Made by a program: the position numbers and the translations under genes
Source of the DNA: an uncultured Terrimonas sp.
GTDB lineage: Bacteria > Bacteroidota > Bacteroidia > Chitinophagales > Chitinophagaceae
Direction of reading: 5' to 3'
DNA length: 6,500 bases
Assembly: GCA_946886925.1 (NCBI GenBank)
Contig: CAMPJQ010000165.1
Coordinates: 1-6,500, forward strand
The notes under the pieces: generated by a model
The model's input: the letters and a program-made list of their open reading frames with translations, nothing else
What the model was told of the DNA's origin: nothing
The model's database searches: none
Part shown: positions 1 to 5,832 of the stretch, one piece after another
Layout of the letters: the number at the start of each line of letters is the position of its first letter
Position numbering within the stretch: the stretch's first letter is position 1

Positions 1-802
1 CCTTTTTACCTCCGCCCCAGTTTTCCCCTTCCAGCCTTTCTATGTTCTGTCCCCATAAAATGAATTGTATACCCGAAATATGGGTCATTCCCCTGATCTC
101 TTTTTCAGGATGAAGATCAAACTGGAGGTAATAACAGTATAATACCGGAAGCATAAAAACAATGGTGCACAATGCAACAATTAGCCATTTGATATGGAAA
201 AGCTGCGAAAAATCGCGTTTATACAGCAGGTAGAAGAACAAGGCTGCACAGGGGATAACAATGCCTGCCATGCCCTTGGTAGAGAAGCCCAATGCCATAA
301 ACAAGGCTGCTGCTATTGTATTATACCATTTTTTTGCGATGGTGGCTTCAAGCAATTGCCAGGAGGCTAAAATAATGCAGGCCGTAAGAATGGCATCCAT
401 GCGAACATCCATACAGGCGAGTATGAAGGCCTGGGAAGAGACCAGCATTAATGCGGACAGTTTGCCTGTTTCTGCGTTGTATAATCTTTTGCCTGTTTTA
501 TACGTTGCCCATGCGCCGGCGATGCTAAAAAGCAATGAAGGCAGTTTATAGGCAAAGGGAGTAACTCCAAATATGTGATAGCTTGCTGCAGCCAGCCAGA
601 ATAACAAATGAGGCTTATCTAAATAATCTTTTCCACGATCAATTAAATCTACATAATTATGGTGTTGGTACATATGAAGGGCGATATTGGCATGGTGCGA
701 TGCATCGCCATTCATTAAGGGCACAAATAATCCCAGCAGGTAACATATACTAACAATGAAAAGTAAAAGGATGTACTGCCTTTTACCTGAGAAAGGAAAC
801 AT
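1..802 (-). CDS. ArnT/PMT-like polytopic membrane glycosyltransferase, N-terminal part (3' end beyond window)
   Basis: Reading the minus strand from the ATG at 800-802 gives 267 uninterrupted codons to the window edge, beginning MFPFSGKRQYILLLF. Features of the dolichyl-phosphate-mannose mannosyltransferase / ArnT class (GT39/GT83-like, PMT_2) are visible. There is a first membrane helix at about residues 10-30, then a periplasmic loop with an acidic residue in NGD (31-33) followed by HH and a helix, as in the family's DE-x-x-x motif. Next come YLDKPHLLFWL (60-70), matching the conserved DKPP-L-FW loop, then RMDAILT (134-140), GFSTKG (172-177) and several further hydrophobic helices. Such enzymes move a sugar from a polyprenyl-phosphate donor to lipid A, another lipid or a protein on the periplasmic face. 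Donor and acceptor cannot be told here. The start follows an AT-rich leader without a Shine-Dalgarno sequence. Full-length relatives are about 500-550 residues, so roughly half is seen. A promoter upstream suggests separate transcription from the cytochrome cluster. Confidence 0.85.
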   Translation of the reverse strand, partial: MFPFSGKRQYILLLFIVSICYLLGLFVPLMNGDASHHANIALHMYQHHNYVDLIDRGKDYLDKPHLLFWLAAASYHIFGVTPFAYKLPSLLFSIAGAWATYKTGKRLYNAETGKLSALMLVSSQAFILACMDVRMDAILTACIILASWQLLEATIAKKWYNTIAAALFMALGFSTKGMAGIVIPCAALFFYLLYKRDFSQLFHIKWLIVALCTIVFMLPVLYCYYLQFDLHPEKEIRGMTHISGIQFILWGQNIERLEGENWGGGKK

Positions 803-869
803 AACAGTAATGTATAAGGTTTAATGCCTGATCTTTGCTGATGTGGCCGAACAGTTGTTTTTAGACTGG

Positions 870-903
870 CAAAATTACCTTATTTATGGAACAGCAATAC
901 AAA
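870..903 (-). promoter_or_regulatory. Candidate Bacteroidota-type promoter for the glycosyltransferase gene
   Basis: On the minus strand, TAATTTTG (870-877) matches the Bacteroidota -7 consensus TAnnTTTG exactly. A TTTG (900-903) lies 22 bases upstream; an alternative TTG lies 17 bases upstream. Both fall near the reported spacing for the -33 element. The predicted transcription start is near 863, leaving a leader of about 60 bases before the ATG at 802. This is consensus matching only; an 8-base motif in AT-rich DNA can occur by chance. Confidence 0.5.
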
Positions 904-976
904 TGCAAAAACGTAATCCGACCGTTTATCACAAACTATACCGTGAGTAGTTGAATATGTGAGCCGGGGGGATCGT

Positions 977-3124
977 TTAATTTACTACGAGTTCGCTTAA
1001 AAACACCCATCCTGGTTTTCCCTTGTTATTATGCCATGCGGGAAGCGCAGCAATGGGTTTTATTATAATCTTCAGGCACAAAACTTCCGCTGTTGTTAAA
1101 CTAACACTTTCCTGTAAAGATGCAGCAGGCTTGTTTTTTTCGGGTATGACAGGGGTTAGTTTACCCAGTAGTTTTAATTGTGCTTTATCTATTCCTCCCC
1201 ATACTTCTATTTTCGCGGGCGGGAAAATGTGTCCGCCTGTATTTTGCAGCATTTGGAACAGAACATTTTTCGGACTTACCGCATTATTAAAAAACAGGTA
1301 ATAGGAGGCTTCATTTTTCTGATAGCCCAGCCATTCTCCATTAGAAAAATTGGCAAAATCGCCCAATGTACCATCAGTAAGCAGCACAGGGCTTTCTGCA
1401 CTGTATTTTGGATCGGGCCTGGTAATGAAGGATATAGAATCGGGTGCGAATCCCTGCTTAATAAAAGCAGCCTGCACAGGGGTGCTTCCATACCATCCTT
1501 TTTTGTACGCTTTCGCTATTAGTGTAACGGATTGGTTAACGGCAATAGGTTCGGTATACAGCTTTCCACTCAGGCTGTCGGGTTGAGTACCATCTAAAGT
1601 ATACCGTATATCCACACCTTTAAAGGGATGATTGATTTCCAGTGCAGTAGTCTTATTAAAAATGCCCTGTGGTGTTTTTATAATGGGAGGACTCAGTGCT
1701 ATGATCACATCCCCCTTATCAACGTAGCCGGTTTCAATATAAACATTTGAAAATTTCTTTTTAATCGGTTGCAATTGCAGGCTGTCAATTTTGGTGTCCC
1801 ATACAAATACAGATTCCAGTTCGGGCAGGGGCAGAATTTTTGCCAATCCGGCAGCGGTAACAGCCGTACCGGAAAGCGTTATTTCCCGCAATTTTTGCAA
1901 TGAGCTTAACTGTTCTACTCCTTTAGCTGTAATATCGGTATAGTTGAGGTTCAGCTTTTGCAGGTTAACCAATTGCTGAATCACTTTCATATCTTCATCC
2001 TTAACAGGCAGGCGCGATAGGTTCAATTCAACGATCTGCTGTTTTACGGGCAGAAGCTCTTCCAGCGCTTTGCTGGAAAATATATTGCGGCCATATAAAT
2101 TAACCGAAAGTGCCGGTGAATTTTCACCCAGCGGAACTACTACACGATAGTTATTATTTAAAGCGAGAATCTCCTTTTCATCGGCCGCTTCAAAATCATA
2201 CATGGGTTCATCGGTATTTTCATCAGCCTGTAAATAATTGGTAGCCAGCAAGCGGAATGAATCCTGCTCCGGCAGGCTGAATAATTTACTTTCCGTTACG
2301 GCGCCTGATTTGATCCACGCGTACAACAGTGCAGATTCAGTTTCTGTTAATTGTGGCTTGGAAGCAGGTGGCATATGTTTTTTATCGTCTTCGGGTAGGT
2401 GCAGGCGCCGGATCATTAAACTGGTGTCTGGTTGACCTGGTATGAATAAAGGTCCGGATTTACCACCTGCCAAAACACCCTTGAGGTTTTCGAGCAGTAG
2501 CTCCCCCTTCAGTTTTGACGCATTATGGCAGCCGGTGCATTTGCTTTCCAGAATGGGTTGTATTACATCGGCAAATACAACAGCTTTTTCAGGAGGCACA
2601 AATTCTTTCTGTTGCTTTAAAACAGGGGCGAGTACATAATCTACTCCATGGGTTAAATTGGCGCCCCAATGCCCTGTTATTATAATCGCAAACGTGGCGG
2701 CAACAGTAAAAAGTTTTGTGAATACAATATGTTTAAGCAGGAAGTCGTGATAAGAATAGAAGAGAAACCCCAGTATGGCAATGCTAACCCCGCCCCATTT
2801 ATGCCAGAGCAGCAGGTCTCCTCCGCTCACATCTTCTAAGGATAACAGCATACCCAGAATAGCGGTAATTACTGCCGATAAAGCCGCTACAAGCCGCAAC
2901 AGGATGAGCCAATCATTTTCTGCACCTTTGCTAACGGGGATCCACATCGTAAAAAAAGAGATCAGTAGCAATACGATAGGAAAATGAAGAAACATAGGGT
3001 GCAACCTACCCGCCACTGCAAGCCAGTTGGGTATGTGCAGAAAGCTTTCAAATACAACTAAAAAAAGAAGAAAGACCATGCTGCCAAATAATACCCCGCC
3101 ACCGATTCTTTTAACTGTTTGCAT
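977..3124 (-). CDS. Membrane-anchored mosaic cytochrome: DUF2231-like / PSCyt1 cytochrome c / LRR / chitobiase-C-terminal-like / discoidin-like
   Basis: The predicted protein is 715 residues from the ATG at 3122-3124. Residues about 7-25, 42-62, 73-95, 107-126 and 134-151 are hydrophobic helices. The segment LHPMFLHFPIVLLL (from about 41) is typical of the DUF2231-like domain that precedes PSCyt1 in this family. A PSCyt1 domain follows: the heme c motif CTGCH at 196-200, GxLxLE-like text, PGxPDxSLMIRRL, and HMPP with a probable axial Met at 251. Residues about 361-461 form leucine-rich repeats (for example LQKLNLNYTDITAKG). Residues about 476-556 resemble the chitobiase/hexosaminidase C-terminal domain (IRYTLDGTQPDSLSGKLYTEP). 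The end (about 562-713) looks like a galactose-binding/discoidin fold. The protein probably passes electrons at the membrane and presents binding domains to the periplasm; its substrate is unknown. The frame stays open to a TTG at 3256, but that extension translates an intergenic repeat and is unlikely to be used. It lies 183 bases after the propeller gene. Confidence 0.88.
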   Translation of the reverse strand: MQTVKRIGGGVLFGSMVFLLFLVVFESFLHIPNWLAVAGRLHPMFLHFPIVLLLISFFTMWIPVSKGAENDWLILLRLVAALSAVITAILGMLLSLEDVSGGDLLLWHKWGGVSIAILGFLFYSYHDFLLKHIVFTKLFTVAATFAIIITGHWGANLTHGVDYVLAPVLKQQKEFVPPEKAVVFADVIQPILESKCTGCHNASKLKGELLLENLKGVLAGGKSGPLFIPGQPDTSLMIRRLHLPEDDKKHMPPASKPQLTETESALLYAWIKSGAVTESKLFSLPEQDSFRLLATNYLQADENTDEPMYDFEAADEKEILALNNNYRVVVPLGENSPALSVNLYGRNIFSSKALEELLPVKQQIVELNLSRLPVKDEDMKVIQQLVNLQKLNLNYTDITAKGVEQLSSLQKLREITLSGTAVTAAGLAKILPLPELESVFVWDTKIDSLQLQPIKKKFSNVYIETGYVDKGDVIIALSPPIIKTPQGIFNKTTALEINHPFKGVDIRYTLDGTQPDSLSGKLYTEPIAVNQSVTLIAKAYKKGWYGSTPVQAAFIKQGFAPDSISFITRPDPKYSAESPVLLTDGTLGDFANFSNGEWLGYQKNEASYYLFFNNAVSPKNVLFQMLQNTGGHIFPPAKIEVWGGIDKAQLKLLGKLTPVIPEKNKPAASLQESVSLTTAEVLCLKIIIKPIAALPAWHNNKGKPGWVFLSELVVN

Positions 3125-3184
3125 GTATGTTGCTGTAATTTTAATAATCGTTGTATATTGTAAAAAGCAGTTGTTTTCCTTTTG

Positions 3185-3200
3185 GCTATCAGCTATCAGC
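3185..3200 (-). repeat. Heptamer tandem repeat, 2.3 copies (TGATAGC on the minus strand)
   Basis: The plus strand reads GCTATCA at 3185-3191 and again at 3192-3198, followed by GC. Copies are identical. It forms the cytochrome-gene side of a composite intergenic element whose other side is a different heptamer tandem at 3273-3307. It lies 61 bases upstream of the chosen ATG of the cytochrome gene. Confidence 0.7.
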
Positions 3201-3272
3201 TTCACTACCCCTTGGTCTGACGCTTCTTCGTAGCGTACCGACCGCAGTCCTTTCAAGTCTCATGTTTCGCGC
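3201..3272. repeat. GC-richer core of a composite intergenic repeat element
   Basis: These 72 bases lie between two heptamer tandems and hold no convincing gene. By hand count the G+C is 39 of 72 (about 54%), against 16 of 60 (about 27%) in the adjacent leader 3125-3184, so the block stands out from its surroundings. It contains a hairpin (3214-3243). The layout of tandem heptamers, structured core and tandem heptamers resembles a dispersed, REP-like or miniature element, but only one copy is in this window, so dispersal is inference. Confidence 0.5.
3214..3243. other. Imperfect hairpin inside the repeat core
   Basis: GGTC (3214-3217) pairs with GACC (3240-3243), and ACGCT (3220-3224) pairs with AGCGT (3232-3236). 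The two stems are separated by a 2/3-base internal loop, and a 7-base apical loop caps the inner one. No T tract follows on either side, so it is not a canonical intrinsic terminator. It could stabilise mRNA ends between the propeller and cytochrome genes or be a recognition structure of a mobile repeat. Confidence 0.55.
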
Positions 3273-3307
3273 CTTACTACTTACCACTTACTACTTACCA
3301 CTTACCA
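3273..3307 (-). repeat. Five tandem heptamers (TGGTAAG / TAGTAAG) abutting a stop codon
   Basis: The plus strand reads five contiguous 7-base units: CTTACTA, CTTACCA, CTTACTA, CTTACCA, CTTACCA. Only one position varies (T/C). The tandem begins directly next to the TGA stop (3308-3310) of the propeller gene, with no spacer. On the transcribed strand each unit carries TAA, and because the period is 7 the stops fall in all three frames across neighbouring units. Confidence 0.85.
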
Positions 3308-4333
3308 TCACACCCTGCTGAACTTATAGGGGTATACTTTATTAGATGCCCACTGTGCCACATAAATGCTTCCTTCATCATCTATACATACATCGTGGGG
3401 ATGAACAAATATCTTTTCCGTTTGCGACATAGGCTGAAGTTTGCCATCTTTATAAACAGGTTCTGATCCGCCGATATTGGAAACCACTTTATTGTCTTTA
3501 TCTAATATGGTTACAAAGCCTGTTCCCGGCGAATTCAAATCAGGTGAACGCAATACCGCCGCATACAGGTGATCGCCATGGATAACCGGCCGGCAAACGC
3601 AGGCTCCTGGTAATTCAATTACCTCTATCAGCTTTCCATCCATTGAAAATCTTTTGAAACAATTGCGTGTACGGTCGGTGATCAGCAATGTAGGTGTTCC
3701 CTGCCTCCTGTCTACCGTTATACCATGCGCATTATCAAGATTGGCAGTGGTTTCTCCTTTCCCTCCAAAAAAATGTTTCAATTTGCCTTTTTCATCGTAA
3801 TGCATGATGTACTGCGAACCATAGCCATCGGCAATATAAAAATCCCCGTTGTCTAAAACCGTTGTTTCTGTAGGAACGAAAGCTTCCTTCTTTTCATAAA
3901 CACCTGTTTCCTGCGGATAGTCTATCGTTAATAAAATTTTGCCGTCCATCGTGGTTTTATATACCTGGTGCTTATTGGTATCGGTTATAAATAAATATTC
4001 TTCTCCCCCCGCACGATGCAATGTAAGTCCGTGGGCGCCGGGAAATTCGTGTCCCCAGCTTCCCTTTAGCTTGCCCGATTTATTGTAAATAAGAATATTG
4101 TTTTTAGTTTCATTCGTAAGCAAAATGATGCGTCCTTTTTTATCCTGTATCATTTCGTGACAGTCCTTTACAGGATATTTTTCCGGGTTTAAGGCGCCCC
4201 ATTTTACATTCATGCGGTACTGCATATCATTGTGCCCGTATATGGGATCGTTTTTTCCGGCAAACATATCTTTGGTAATGGCTACAGCACCTGCTGCTAA
4301 CCCTGCATTTTTTAAAAACTTTCTTCTGTTCAT
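3308..4333 (-). CDS. Tat-exported six-bladed beta-propeller, amidating-lyase-like (NHL-type)
   Basis: The 341-residue protein starts with MNRRKFLKNAGLAAGAVAI, a twin-arginine leader with a short hydrophobic stretch, so it is probably exported folded. The remainder is a series of NHL-like blades: GKLKGSWG (87-94), EYLFITDTNKHQVYKTTMDG (112-131), GDFYIADGYGSQYIMHYDEKG (163-183), LLITDRTRNCFKRFSMDG (216-233) and GSIYVAQWASNKVY (321-334). The layout resembles peptidyl-alpha-hydroxyglycine alpha-amidating lyase. His101 (GAHG), His203 (NAHG) and His313 (HPHD) sit where that family has its zinc ligands, and Tyr171 (DGYG) matches its active-site Tyr. The blade-1 catalytic Arg appears to be absent (TNETKNN at 73-79), so lyase activity is doubtful. 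The ATG at 4331-4333 follows the DUF1501 stop by 39 bases, with no Shine-Dalgarno sequence. The gene is probably co-transcribed with its neighbours; its role, perhaps substrate binding or a metal-dependent step, is unknown. Confidence 0.85.
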   Translation of the reverse strand: MNRRKFLKNAGLAAGAVAITKDMFAGKNDPIYGHNDMQYRMNVKWGALNPEKYPVKDCHEMIQDKKGRIILLTNETKNNILIYNKSGKLKGSWGHEFPGAHGLTLHRAGGEEYLFITDTNKHQVYKTTMDGKILLTIDYPQETGVYEKKEAFVPTETTVLDNGDFYIADGYGSQYIMHYDEKGKLKHFFGGKGETTANLDNAHGITVDRRQGTPTLLITDRTRNCFKRFSMDGKLIEVIELPGACVCRPVIHGDHLYAAVLRSPDLNSPGTGFVTILDKDNKVVSNIGGSEPVYKDGKLQPMSQTEKIFVHPHDVCIDDEGSIYVAQWASNKVYPYKFSRV

Positions 4334-4372
4334 AAAATCGTTGTAGTAAATTAATTGTAAAGAAATGGATTT

Positions 4373-5830
4373 TTATGTAATGATATCTTTTATTACCGTT
4401 CCTGAAACATCTGTTAGCCTGTACCTTCTTCCCTGAAAGCGATAGGTAAGCCGTTCGTGATCAAAACCCAGTTGGTTTAAAATGGTAGCATGAAAATCGT
4501 TTATATGTACAGGATTTTTAACGATATTATATCCAAATTCATCCGTTTCACCGTATACCATTCCAGGTTTAATACCGCCGCCTGCCATCCAAATGGTAAA
4601 GCAACGGGGATGATGATCCCTGCCGTAATTATCTTCTTTTATAGCACCCTGGCAATAATTGGTTCTTCCAAATTCGCCACCCCATATAACCAAAGTTTCA
4701 TCTAATAATCCTCTTTGTTTAAGATCTGTGATCAATGCCGCGGATGGCTGGTCAACATCTCTCCCCTGTCCTCTCATTTCATTAGGCAGGTTGCCATGCT
4801 GATCCCATCCCTGGTGATATAATTGTATAAAACGAACACCATTTTCCGACAGTTTGCGTGCCAGCAGGCAGTTGGCGGCATAAGTGCCTGGCACCAGGCA
4901 TTCCGATCCGTAAAGTTTTACTATATCATCCGATTCCTTTGATACATCCATTATTTCCGGGACGGCGGTTTGCATCCTGTAGGCCATTTCATACTGCTGG
5001 ATCTTGGTAGCAATTTCGGGGTCGCCAAAATTTTTGAGCTGTATTTCGTTGAGCGCTGCTACTTTGTCTAACATTTTACGGCGGGCCTCCCTATCCATGC
5101 CATCGGGATCCTGTAAATATAAAATGGGGTTTTCACCACTGCTGAACTGTACTCCCTGGTGAATGGAATCTAAAAATCCATTCGACCACAATTTTGAGTA
5201 TACGCCCTGTCCGTTTCCTTTACCGCGGGACAGTAATACACAAAATGCCGGCAGGTTTTTATTTTCCGTTCCCAGTCCATAACTCACCCAGGAACCCATG
5301 CTGGGGCGGTTCCCCTGCTGGGCGCCTGTTTGAAAAAAGGTTAAAGCAGGATCGTGGTTGATGGCTTCAGTATGCATTGATCTAACAATACAAAGATCAT
5401 CTACGATCTTAGCCATATGCGGGAATATTTCGCTTACCCACGCACCGGATTGTCCATGCTGGCTAAATTTATAGTAAGAGCCCACAAGCGGAAATGATTT
5501 CTGTCCCGAAGTCATGCCCGTTAAGCGCTGTCCCTGCCGTATGGATTCAGGAAGATCCTGTCCCATCATTTTATTGAGCGTAGGCTTATAATCAAATGTT
5601 TCCAATTGCGACGGTGCGCCATTTTGAAACAGGTAAATGACCCTCTTTGCCTTTGGGGCAAAATGAGGGATACCAGGCATAAATCCCGCTTCCTCCTCCG
5701 CGGATCCTTCAAAAAGGCCCGGAATAAGCAGCGAACCTAAGGCGGCGCTGCCCAGCCCAATGCTCATACGCGATAAAAACTTGCGGCGGTTAATATTTAA
5801 CCCGTGTTGTAATAATTCTTTATCCATCAC
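4373..5830 (-). CDS. DUF1501 protein, alkaline phosphatase/sulfatase superfamily-like, Tat leader
   Basis: The product is 485 residues from the GTG at 5828-5830, or 484 from the adjacent ATG at 5825-5827, which I consider at least as likely. NINRRKFLSRMSIGLGSAALG (12-32) is a twin-arginine leader. The family's usual landmarks follow: KRVIYLFQNGAPSQLETFDYKP (62-83), CIVRSMHTEAINHDPA (147-162), GSWVSYGLG (179-187), IQLYHQGWDQHGNLP (335-349), VIWGGEFGRT (381-390) and NYGRDHHP (401-408). DUF1501 proteins share the alkaline phosphatase/sulfatase fold, and the Asp/His-rich WDQH and GRDHHP motifs are plausible metal ligands; no substrate is proven. The length is normal for the family and no frame break is seen. 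The start lies 2 bases (GTG) or 5 bases (ATG) after the DUF1553 gene's stop, which suggests translational coupling, and DUF1553-DUF1501 pairing is the usual arrangement of these families. Confidence 0.93.
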   Translation of the reverse strand: MMDKELLQHGLNINRRKFLSRMSIGLGSAALGSLLIPGLFEGSAEEEAGFMPGIPHFAPKAKRVIYLFQNGAPSQLETFDYKPTLNKMMGQDLPESIRQGQRLTGMTSGQKSFPLVGSYYKFSQHGQSGAWVSEIFPHMAKIVDDLCIVRSMHTEAINHDPALTFFQTGAQQGNRPSMGSWVSYGLGTENKNLPAFCVLLSRGKGNGQGVYSKLWSNGFLDSIHQGVQFSSGENPILYLQDPDGMDREARRKMLDKVAALNEIQLKNFGDPEIATKIQQYEMAYRMQTAVPEIMDVSKESDDIVKLYGSECLVPGTYAANCLLARKLSENGVRFIQLYHQGWDQHGNLPNEMRGQGRDVDQPSAALITDLKQRGLLDETLVIWGGEFGRTNYCQGAIKEDNYGRDHHPRCFTIWMAGGGIKPGMVYGETDEFGYNIVKNPVHINDFHATILNQLGFDHERLTYRFQGRRYRLTDVSGTVIKDIIT

Positions 5831-5832
5831 AC

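Noticed and set aside
261..551. Plus-strand open frame of 96 codons
   Set aside because: It lies antisense within the glycosyltransferase gene, whose minus-strand frame has clear family motifs. The plus-strand product shows no recognisable domain.
909..927. Possible terminator: AAACG / CGTTT stem with 9-base loop, followed by T on the minus strand
   Set aside because: The stem is only 5 AT-rich base pairs with a large loop and the T run is short. It is too weak to call, and it overlaps the region just upstream of the candidate glycosyltransferase promoter.
1178..1522. Plus-strand open frame of 114 codons, plus a minus-strand frame at 1276-1491
   Set aside because: Both overlap the C-terminal modules of the cytochrome gene in other frames and show no domain of their own.
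3214..3243. Hairpin as an intrinsic terminator between propeller and cytochrome genes
   Set aside because: Stems are broken by an internal loop and no T tract follows in either direction, so I list it as a hairpin of the repeat element instead.
3185..3307. CRISPR array
   Set aside because: Units are 7 bases and contiguous without spacers; no cas gene is nearby.
3593..3601. Cys-x-Cys (residues 245-247) of the propeller as a metal or heme site
   Set aside because: There is no His following as in a CxxCH motif and no other Cys cluster; the pair sits in a blade turn without support for binding.
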